Positions 1-5,255 of a stretch of 17,427 nt of DNA are shown piece by piece. Source of the stretch: Bacteroidales bacterium (GTDB lineage: Bacteria; Bacteroidota; Bacteroidia; Bacteroidales; VadinHA17). A program made the position numbers and the translations under genes. Within the stretch, counting starts at the first letter, position 1. Every line of letters starts with the position of its first letter. The DNA lies in assembly GCA_015486475.1 (NCBI GenBank), contig WFRO01000042.1, forward strand, positions 1 to 17,427, in the 5' to 3' direction. The notes beneath the pieces are model-generated. The model saw nothing but the letters and a program-made list of their open reading frames with translations, was not told where the DNA came from and did not search any database.

Positions 1-109
1 ATCTTGCTTTGTCGATATTGTAAAAAATCTTTTTTCTTGCTTTTTCTTCAAGTTGTTCAATAAACTCAATCGCTTCTATTAAAAATATAACTTCAAATCT
101 TTCAATCAT
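1..109 (-). CDS. HigB/Gp49-like toxin, 5' part only
   Basis: The first 36 codons of a leftward gene cut by the window edge, starting at the ATG whose complement is at 107-109. The visible peptide begins MIERFEVIFLIEAIEFIEQL and continues with a basic LEEKARKKIFYNIDKAR stretch. A short beta strand, an acidic helix and a basic KK-I-YNI-KA helix are characteristic of the phage Gp49-like/HigB branch of RelE-superfamily mRNA-interferase toxins. These are usually about 110 residues long and are followed by an HTH antitoxin, which would lie outside the window. A TAnnTTTG promoter element sits just upstream. The surrounding AT-rich composition and the attC-like palindrome behind it suggest a cassette gene. 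The family call is from the N-terminus only; another RelE-type toxin remains possible. Confidence 0.6.
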   Translation of the reverse strand, partial: MIERFEVIFLIEAIEFIEQLEEKARKKIFYNIDKAR

Positions 110-124
110 ATTTGAAATTTTCTA

Positions 125-132
125 CAAATATA
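125..132 (-). promoter_or_regulatory. Bacteroidota -7 promoter element for the partial toxin gene
   Basis: The minus strand reads TATATTTG, a perfect match to the Bacteroidota sigma -7 consensus TAnnTTTG. It ends 15 bases before the toxin ATG, so the leader would be very short. No well-spaced TTG -33 element is obvious. It implies that the toxin module carries its own promoter rather than depending on a gene further upstream. Confidence 0.5.
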
Positions 133-208
133 CGAAATGTTTCAATATATGGAAACCTTGCCTAAATTAAAAAGCTAAAAATTTTAGGGTGGAGAATATT
201 GGCATGAA

Positions 209-345
209 TGCTAACGGCAGGCATATGGCGCGCAGCGTATGTCTTCCGCTAAGTTTAAATCGAAGACCAATTTAAAAAATATTCTGCTGTTTTTTGTCAG
301 ACGGAGATGAAAATTAAGCTGTGCGCTATATGCGTTGTTGCCACA
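209..345. repeat. attC-like imperfect palindrome between two toxin modules
   Basis: Two 15-base arms, 222-236 (CATATGGCGCGCAGC) and 318-332 (GCTGTGCGCTATATG), pair at 13 of 15 positions, and both mismatches are G-T type. Outside them are short boxes, GCTAAC at 210-215 and GTTGCC at 337-342, separated from the arms by unequal spacers. Such asymmetry would leave unpaired bases in a folded single strand. The 81-base loop carries a second inverted repeat, GTCTTC (241-246) with GAAGAC (262-267). Total length, terminal GTT/AAC boxes, asymmetric spacers and a variable central loop are the known architecture of integron attC sites. The outer boxes do not strictly fit the classical RYYYAAC/GTTRRRY consensus. 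Its position between two toxin modules and near a recombinase supports a recombination-site reading. Confidence 0.55.
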
Positions 346-351
346 CGTAGT
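337..351. repeat. Inverted end repeat, left boundary of the ParDE cassette
   Basis: GTTGCCACACGTAGT abuts the toxin stop codon, its last base being the first base of the stop triplet. It is the inverse complement, at 14 of 15 positions, of the sequence at 892-906 on the far side of the toxin-antitoxin pair. The GTTGCC part also forms the outer box of the attC-like palindrome. Confidence 0.6.
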
Positions 352-659
352 CAATCTTTGTCCGTAATTAGATTTCTTTTGTTTAAGTCTCTTTTTGAAT
401 GGTGGACAGTAAGAACATTAACAGAAAATTCTTTATTTTCGTAAATGATCCTATAATTTCCAATAATCAATTCTCTTACCCTTTTGTCATTTAATTCTGG
501 AACAATTCTTCCAATAAAGGGTTGTTTTTCCAGGATTGAAGTTTGATCTATAATTTTTTCAATGGTTAGTTTTGCATATTTTTTAGAATCCTTTGCAATA
601 AATTCAGCAATGTCTTCCAAGTCTGATAAAGATCTTTCCGTCCAGATTATTTTAACCAT
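351..659 (-). CDS. ParE/RelE-family toxin
   Basis: A 102-residue protein of the ParE branch of the RelE/ParE toxin superfamily. Family features are visible in order: an N-terminal strand followed by W6 and a helix of the form RSLSDLEDIAEFIA, a second helix around residues 28-43, P47 with the turn FIGRIVPEL, the paired strands ELIIGNYRIIYE (63-74), and the closing strand VLTVHHSKRDL (82-92) with H86 and R90. The length is normal for the family. ParE toxins poison DNA gyrase, while RelE toxins cleave mRNA; sequence alone does not settle the target here. It overlaps its antitoxin gene by 13 bases, so translation is probably coupled. The gene ends exactly at the cassette boundary repeat. Confidence 0.88.
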   Translation of the reverse strand: MVKIIWTERSLSDLEDIAEFIAKDSKKYAKLTIEKIIDQTSILEKQPFIGRIVPELNDKRVRELIIGNYRIIYENKEFSVNVLTVHHSKRDLNKRNLITDKD

Positions 660-829
660 TTATCGAGTCTTTTTTTCACTTCTTCCGTTGAGTAAACTCT
701 TCCTTCCTTGACATCATTAAGTCCTTGTTCAATTTTGTCAAGAACAATTAATTCTTCAATTATATCTTCAATAGTGAAGTTGTCGGGAAGAGAATCGATA
801 GTTGTTTTTATTTTTTCTTTCGTCAGCAT
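647..829 (-). CDS. Antitoxin of the ParDE-type module
   Basis: A 60-residue acidic-then-basic protein directly upstream of, and overlapping, the ParE-like toxin. The N-terminal part (DSLPDNFTIEDIIEELIVLDKI) looks like a small helical dimerisation region. The C-terminal part (GRVYSTEEVKKRLDKWLK, residues 43-60) resembles the toxin-wrapping tail of ParD/RelB-like antitoxins found with ParE in Bacteroidota. Small size, the upstream antitoxin-first order and the 13-base overlap with the toxin are typical of type II modules. It probably autoregulates the pair, though no HTH or ribbon-helix-helix is clear by eye. A TATCTTTG promoter element lies 16 bases upstream. Confidence 0.85.
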   Translation of the reverse strand: MLTKEKIKTTIDSLPDNFTIEDIIEELIVLDKIEQGLNDVKEGRVYSTEEVKKRLDKWLK

Positions 830-845
830 AATCTTTTATTTTTAT

Positions 846-853
846 CAAAGATA
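846..853 (-). promoter_or_regulatory. -7 promoter element of the toxin-antitoxin pair
   Basis: The minus strand reads TATCTTTG, matching TAnnTTTG, and ends 16 bases before the antitoxin ATG. A TTG (complement of CAA at 870-872) lies 16 bases further upstream, somewhat close for a -33 element. The promoter lies inside the inverted end repeats, so the cassette is self-sufficient for expression. Confidence 0.55.
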
Positions 854-891
854 CAAAAAAATAAAAATTCAAGGTTCATTTTTAATTTCAA

Positions 892-906
892 ACTATGTGT
901 GGCAAC
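892..906. repeat. Inverted end repeat, right boundary of the ParDE cassette
   Basis: ACTATGTGTGGCAAC is the inverse complement of 337-351 with one mismatch. It marks the integrase-proximal end of the toxin-antitoxin module and lies only 37 bases from the recombinase stop codon. No matching target duplication flanks the two ends, which argues against a simple transposon. Confidence 0.6.
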
Positions 907-957
907 TTCCTTATATCCGGATTAAAGTTACAAAATAACGGGATTATTTGCCGGATA
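907..957. other. Possible primary attachment (attI-like) region beside the recombinase
   Basis: The short stretch between the cassette boundary and the recombinase 3' end contains nested inverted repeats: TATCCGG (914-920) with CCGGATA (951-957), and inside them GTTA-CAAAA-TAAC (927-939). The near-repeat CGGATTA/CGGGATTA is also present (919-925 and 939-946). It overlaps the recombinase stop codon. It could be a recombinase-binding attachment site, a transcription terminator, or both; the sequence does not decide. Confidence 0.3.
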
Positions 958-2146
958 ACAGAAGTTTTTCGTCGGAATTGTTTTTGTTATCCCGCTCCAG
1001 CTTTTCTACAAGTTGATCCAGAGGACTCTTGATGTCCGTTAGCTGCTTCGTCGTTACATGTGTATAGATCATCGTGGTCTCCGGCTTGTTATGCCCCAGC
1101 AGCTCCTGGATGTGCCGGATGTCCACGCCCCCCTCCAGCATGTGCGTGGCATAACTGTGTCGCAACATGTGTGGGGTGACATGTTTCTGAATGCCTGCCT
1201 CACGAACCGCCCGTTTTAAGATCTGCCGTACACTCGAGGCTGTATATTTTCCCCCTTGCTGGCCGGCGATCAGATACTCCTGAGGCCGGTATTTCATGAT
1301 ATAATTCCGGATGACCGGTGCCAGATGCCGACTCATCCCTACATATCGGTCCTTCTTCCCCTTACCATGCCGTATATGGATCTGCATACGGTCAAAATCC
1401 AGATCCTCGATCTTCAGGTTTAACAATTCTCCGACACGTAACCCCGAGGAATATAATATCCCCAGGATCACAAAATGCTTCATATTCCTGATCACCCCAA
1501 GGATGCTCATTATTTCCTCCTCTGAAAGTACCTTGGGAAGATTCTTCTCTTTTCTGGGCAGATCCAGCGTCTCAGGATCAAGCTGCACACCGGGAACAAC
1601 TGCGATCAAATGTTTCAGAGCCGCAATGAATTGACGCTGGGTCGCATTGGAGTAATCATGCTTTACCCAGAAATGATATTGAAAATCCCTGACATCTTCC
1701 ATATCGATCTTCCCGGCGTCCTTCCCTGTAAATCCCAGAAAAAGCTCGATCATACTTTTATATACCCGGATACTACTGTCAGAATATCCGTTGGCATGAA
1801 GATTCCTTACCATCATATCCACCTGCTCCCGGGCTGCAGGGGTTACCTTATTTTTATAAGGTGATAAAGGCGAATCCTTTTGTTTGACTACCTTTTTTAA
1901 GGTAGCTGTTTCGGTGTCGTTCCCTGTTTGCAGATCTACCCATGCCTTTCCCTTAAAAGCCCCGGTGATCTTCAGAAAATTTTCATGCGTTGCGGGTAGA
2001 TACCAGCAATGACGGGTCTTACTCCATCTGATCCCGTCAATACCCCTGGCTGCCTCGATCAACTTTGGATCGTACGGGAAGAAAAGGGCCAGCTGATCCG
2101 CGTTGCGGTGGTAGATCTTTTTGACCGTAATGACATATTGTTTCAT
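944..2146 (-). CDS. Tyrosine recombinase with Bacteroidota-type N-terminal extension, integron-integrase-like
   Basis: A 400-residue site-specific recombinase, numbered from the ATG at 2146. The open frame runs on to a TTG at 2227, and a GTG at 2176 has an AAGGAG-like sequence just upstream. I prefer the ATG because family members begin with this MKQYVITVKK-type strand. Residues 1-70 form an extra N-terminal module with WS-x5-W (residues 41-48). A SAM-like core-binding domain follows (about 103-190) and then the catalytic domain. Active-site residues are visible: R237 in SGLRVGELL, K262 in HGKGKKDR, H326 and R329 in TPHMLRHSYATH, H352 in LLGHNKPETT and Y361 in MIYTHV. The tail has the SPLD motif shared with IntI and related recombinases. 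The spacing from K262 to H326 is XerD-like, so the IntI-specific insertion is absent. Its 3' end faces the attC-like site and toxin cassettes. Confidence 0.93.
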   Translation of the reverse strand: MKQYVITVKKIYHRNADQLALFFPYDPKLIEAARGIDGIRWSKTRHCWYLPATHENFLKITGAFKGKAWVDLQTGNDTETATLKKVVKQKDSPLSPYKNKVTPAAREQVDMMVRNLHANGYSDSSIRVYKSMIELFLGFTGKDAGKIDMEDVRDFQYHFWVKHDYSNATQRQFIAALKHLIAVVPGVQLDPETLDLPRKEKNLPKVLSEEEIMSILGVIRNMKHFVILGILYSSGLRVGELLNLKIEDLDFDRMQIHIRHGKGKKDRYVGMSRHLAPVIRNYIMKYRPQEYLIAGQQGGKYTASSVRQILKRAVREAGIQKHVTPHMLRHSYATHMLEGGVDIRHIQELLGHNKPETTMIYTHVTTKQLTDIKSPLDQLVEKLERDNKNNSDEKLLLSGK

Positions 2147-2700
2147 GATATCGTGAATTGTAATATTGATGATCACAAAAACTCTCTCCTTATTATTGGC
2201 TTGTACTCCCGTACCTTCACTCCCCAAAAACCGGTAAAATGTACTGGAGTCTCCCCGTCACAGATCTGAGATCTTCTTATCTCCGGAACAAGGTCATTTT
2301 CCGGCCACAGAGCAAACAATGTCACCTAAAAATAATGAAAATTTTATTTGTTCCTTAAAATATCAAATGATTTTATACAAAGATCATAGTTCCAAGGCCA
2401 TTCCAAAAGATGTTTACCCCGGTACGTTCTTTTTCATGAACCTCCTGCCGTGGCTCAAAAAAGAGCTCCGGTCTTTCTTTATGCAAAAAATAAATATGAT
2501 CAAAGGAAAATGGAGCGTCTTGTAATATGAAGGAATACAGGGATATAATCGTTTAAAAACGGATATATACGTTTATATGCGTAAACAAACGTAAAATATA
2601 CGACTCTTTTTTGGCGGGCTCCCGATCTTTGATCCGAAAGTTTTGCGATCGTAGAACAAGCGAGTTTAATTTTTAGGTGTTTAATTAAAATTTTTGAGTC
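2147..2700. other. Gene-poor stretch between divergent recombinase and ssb
   Basis: No convincing gene. A 68-codon frame on the plus strand (2319-2525) has no recognisable features and ordinary-looking non-coding composition. The stretch must contain the divergent promoters of the recombinase and of ssb. The left part has an AGATCTGAGATCT palindrome-like sequence near 2263. The right part is AT-rich and carries the CGTTT/AAACG cluster listed separately. Confidence 0.6.
2550..2602. promoter_or_regulatory. Cluster of CGTTT/AAACG half-sites upstream of ssb
   Basis: Within 53 bases there are CGTTT at 2550-2554 and 2570-2574, AAACG at 2557-2561 and 2587-2591, and the pair GTTTA/TAAAC around a six-base centre at 2571-2586. 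ATATACG occurs twice, at 2565-2571 and 2596-2602. Multiple inverted half-sites about 100 bases before ssb look like an operator or a recombinase/attachment accessory region. Which protein would bind is unknown. Confidence 0.35.
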
Positions 2701-3060
2701 ATGAGAAATTTAAGGAACAAAGTAAACCTGATCGGGAATCTGGGAGTAGATCCCAAGGTAACGGAAATGCCGGGCGGCCGCAAAATGGCAAAATTTACCC
2801 TGGCTACGAATGATATTTATCGCAACGCCCAGGGCGAAAAAGTGGTGGACACCCAGTGGCACAACATCGTGACCTGGGGCAACAATGCCGCCTTTGCCGA
2901 AAAATATCTTAAAAAAGGTATGGAGGTCACCGTCGAGGGACGTCTTACCCATCGCGAATATGAGGATAAAAATGGAGAGAAACGGTACTTTACCGATGTG
3001 GTGGTGGATAATATCCTCATCCTGCGCGGCAACCGGCAGCAGACAGCTGTCGAGGCCTGA
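2701..3060 (+). CDS. ssb: Single-stranded DNA-binding protein, short tail-less form
   Basis: A 119-residue SSB consisting of one OB fold. Diagnostic segments are NKVNLIGNLGVDPKV at the N-terminus, FTLATND, the TQWHNIVTWGNNAAFAEKYLKKGMEVTVEGRL core and the YFTDVVVDNILIL closing strand. It binds single-stranded DNA during replication, repair or recombination. The C-terminus is RGNRQQTAVEA, so the flexible linker and acidic DDDIPF-like tip that recruits partner proteins in E. coli SSB are missing. Short SSBs of this kind are common as accessory copies in Bacteroidota and on mobile elements. It stands alone, divergent from the recombinase, and is closed by a strong hairpin. A link to recombination of folded single-stranded sites is plausible but inferred. 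Confidence 0.95.
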   Translation: MRNLRNKVNLIGNLGVDPKVTEMPGGRKMAKFTLATNDIYRNAQGEKVVDTQWHNIVTWGNNAAFAEKYLKKGMEVTVEGRLTHREYEDKNGEKRYFTDVVVDNILILRGNRQQTAVEA

Positions 3061-3066
3061 GACCGG

Positions 3067-3109
3067 TATCCCCGCAGCCGGCCGGCAAGACCGGTTCGCT
3101 GCGGGGATA
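3067..3109 (+). terminator. Hairpin terminator behind ssb
   Basis: A perfect 12-base stem, TATCCCCGCAGC (3067-3078) with GCTGCGGGGATA (3098-3109), around a GC-rich loop that can extend the pairing with CCGG/CCGG. It starts seven bases after the ssb stop codon. No U-run follows, so termination may be hairpin-assisted rather than classical. Confidence 0.65.
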
Positions 3110-3659
3110 CTTCCCCTGTGCATGCCCGGCGTACCAGGATCGCGGCAGGCGTGCGAACGACTCAGACAAAGATCTGACCGTTCTTTATTATACGTTCTTT
3201 GACAGATTGTAAAAGGAAAAACGCAGGAGAAGAGTTATTTTGTGGAAAACCGGAATATACACAGGGCCTGCCTGCAACTTCTATCGGACAGACCTCCCCA
3301 CGATTCTTACGAAAACGAAAATTTCTTGAGCTGCAGGATCCCACATCCCACACTGTGCACTCTATATTCCATACTATCCGGATTTAAACAAATGGGATCA
3401 AAAGGAATGATGAAACATTATGCTTACCGGGGCAAGGTCCCGGAGTGATTGCGTAGCGGTCTTATCGATCGATGACGCTGGCCGGGATGTAATGCCGGGA
3501 TAAACGACACAACGGTCCAATATCCCATTAACATGGGATGGTTTGATATCCGGAAGACAGCTACCTTGATCCAGGATTATCCATGTCCTGGCAGGTAATG
3601 AACCGGTTTGGGCGGGTGGGTTGAGTCCACTTTGGAGTACAGTAACAAATTAACTCGTC
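3110..3659. other. Gene-free stretch with several short hairpins
   Basis: Short frames here have no family resemblance and I do not call them genes. Local inverted repeats are dense in the right half: CCGGG/CCCGG near 3429-3445, GCGGTC/GACGCT-type pairing around the ATCGATCGAT centre near 3455-3480, ATCCCAT-TAAC-ATGGGAT near 3522-3540, and CCAGGA/TCCTGG near 3571-3592. CGTTCTTT is repeated 15 bases apart near 3178-3200. This could be a long leader or a structured RNA for the secreted-protein gene downstream. I recognise no known RNA family. Confidence 0.4.
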
Positions 3660-5099
3660 ATGAACACACCTGAACGCTTCTTCCTGATTATTGTATCCGT
3701 GATCATCTCAGTCACTGTTCTGTTAGTGAATGGAGGAGTGGCCCGGGCGGGTGAGCCTGCTCATGCCTTGCCTCCTGTGGTGCAAGAAGCTGAGATCGGT
3801 CCCGCGGGTGGCAGAATCGCATTGACCGACAACGCCGGGAATGTCATCGAACTATTGATACCTACCGGAGCGCTGGATGATACGATCAGCGTGACCCTGA
3901 CGGCCCCCGGTGAGATGATCAGGAATCCGGTCGGTAAAAATGTTTTACACGGTTTCCGGATTGAACCCGAAAACCTCCTGCTCAACCAGCCGGCTGTGAT
4001 CAGGATCACTTTCCCCGCTTCGGTTACGGGTATAGATAAGATATGTGCTTTTAGCATCATACGCGATGATTTTGTCCTTCCGCTGGCTGATATGAAAGCC
4101 GGATCCCAAACCGTAGAAGGCCGGATCTATTTCTTCGGTAAATATGCTGCGGGGATCCCTGCCTACCGGGAGATCCTTGCACAGATCAGCAAAGCGAAAG
4201 AGGGGAACCTCTCCGCCGTTGGGAGAACACGCTCGGTGGTCCCCGGATCCTCCGGGGCGGGGAGCTGTCCTCCCCTGGGATTTGGCTGGGAAGGCACGGA
4301 GAGCTCGTTGCACGGATTGCTGGAGTGGGCGGGAATGCTGTCGGCATTGGGACATGATGATGAAGCAGCCCAGGCCATACACGCTACTGAAAAACTTGCT
4401 GAAAATGCTATTAAGGACTTTCTCAGTATGGATATCCCCTATCATCCCTGCGGCAAGTACACCCGTGCAGCATGGGAATACTTTGAGATGTCCAAGCTGT
4501 TCGAGATCTCCCCAGAGGTAAGGGATGCCATTGAGAAGCACGCCATGGCGATCGCCGACAGATGCGCCATCCAGTTTACCATAGAGATAGACCGGGAAAT
4601 AGTAAATACCAGCAATGAGAAAGAACACATCAAATCATACGGGGTGGTCACCGGAAGCATAAAATGGAGCGATTTCTCGGATGGGGAGGCCCCCGCAACA
4701 GGACATGGGGCCCTCAGCTATAGCTATGACTATAGTTGGGTGTATAACAATGCACTTAAATACAAATCTACTGCGAAAGCCAATGGGACCATCGGAGTGA
4801 CTGCCGATGGTAGAACAGTCGTAAAATCTGCCTCCACAGGAGAGGTTACTATACGGTTGAACGTCAGCCTCCATTTTAAGGATGATATAAAAGGCACAGC
4901 ATGCGATACTAAGGATAAAGAGAAACCCTGTCAGGATACCGAATCACATAAGGAATGGAATGAAACTGCTGATTTCCTCTTCGTGGATGGGGCTAAATTC
5001 GGCTATGAGCAGAAAACAAAATACGGCTTTGTCAGAAATATGATGACCTTGCATATTATACGTATGGACCAACAGGACGATCCCGATATCTGCTATTGA
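3660..5099 (+). CDS. Secreted protein with N-terminal ZU5-like domain, function unknown
   Basis: A 479-residue exported protein. Residues 1-30 form a signal peptide: positive start, long hydrophobic stretch, cleavage after ARA. Residues about 45-165 look like a ZU5-type beta domain; the pattern GPAGGRIALTDNAGNVIEL followed by IPTGALDDTISVTLTAP is the hallmark. ZU5 domains occur in ankyrins, netrin receptors and many bacterial surface proteins. The middle (about 210-300) is helical, with cysteines in CPPLGFGW, HPCGKY and ADRCAI that could form disulphides. The C-terminal part, from about 305, is beta-rich (YSYDYSWVYNNALKYKS; TGEVTIRLNVSLHF) and contains another cysteine pair (TACDTKDKEKPCQD). 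No catalytic motif is evident. It is transcribed alone and convergent with the DUF481 gene. A cell-surface or periplasmic role is likely. Confidence 0.75.
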   Translation: MNTPERFFLIIVSVIISVTVLLVNGGVARAGEPAHALPPVVQEAEIGPAGGRIALTDNAGNVIELLIPTGALDDTISVTLTAPGEMIRNPVGKNVLHGFRIEPENLLLNQPAVIRITFPASVTGIDKICAFSIIRDDFVLPLADMKAGSQTVEGRIYFFGKYAAGIPAYREILAQISKAKEGNLSAVGRTRSVVPGSSGAGSCPPLGFGWEGTESSLHGLLEWAGMLSALGHDDEAAQAIHATEKLAENAIKDFLSMDIPYHPCGKYTRAAWEYFEMSKLFEISPEVRDAIEKHAMAIADRCAIQFTIEIDREIVNTSNEKEHIKSYGVVTGSIKWSDFSDGEAPATGHGALSYSYDYSWVYNNALKYKSTAKANGTIGVTADGRTVVKSASTGEVTIRLNVSLHFKDDIKGTACDTKDKEKPCQDTESHKEWNETADFLFVDGAKFGYEQKTKYGFVRNMMTLHIIRMDQQDDPDICY

Positions 5100-5160
5100 T
5101 GCATTCCGGACGGGTCCCAATCCACAATCCCCGAAAACAGTTGATCCCCAATTTGCAGCA

Positions 5161-5251
5161 CTACCAACCACGAACTAAGAACTACCAACTACCACCCACG
5201 AACTAAGAACCACTAACCACGAACCACTAACCACGAACTACGAACCACGAA
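5161..5251. repeat. Degenerate heptanucleotide tandem repeat in a convergent junction
   Basis: Thirteen consecutive 7-base units in perfect phase, mostly CCACGAA, CTAAGAA, CCACTAA, CTACCAA or CTACGAA. The plus strand is C/A-rich with little G or T. It ends four bases before the stop codon of the minus-strand DUF481 gene. It resembles the short tandemly repeated heptamers (STRR) described in cyanobacteria in form, not in sequence. Confidence 0.9.
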
Positions 5252-5255
5252 CCTC

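Noticed and set aside
337..906. ParDE module as a small transposon with terminal inverted repeats
   Set aside because: No target-site duplication outside the 15-base ends, no transposase, and one end is shared with the attC-like palindrome.
944..2146. Classical integron integrase IntI
   Set aside because: The spacing between the catalytic lysine and the HxxR motif is XerD-like, leaving no room for the IntI-specific insertion; only the tail motif is shared.
2319..2525. 68-codon plus-strand frame between recombinase and ssb
   Set aside because: No homology signs, no promoter element or ribosome-binding site that stands out, and uneven composition; left as intergenic.
3242..3448. 68-codon and neighbouring short frames behind ssb
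   Set aside because: No family resemblance and overlapping frames of similar quality; the region looks non-coding and hairpin-rich.
3380..3659. Known structured RNA such as tmRNA, RNase P RNA or a cobalamin riboswitch
   Set aside because: None of the conserved sequence blocks of these RNAs is present; only unspecific hairpins are seen.
5161..5251. CRISPR array
   Set aside because: Units are 7 bases long with no spacers; it is a simple tandem repeat. The same applies to the arrays at 12339-12519 and 14897-14957.
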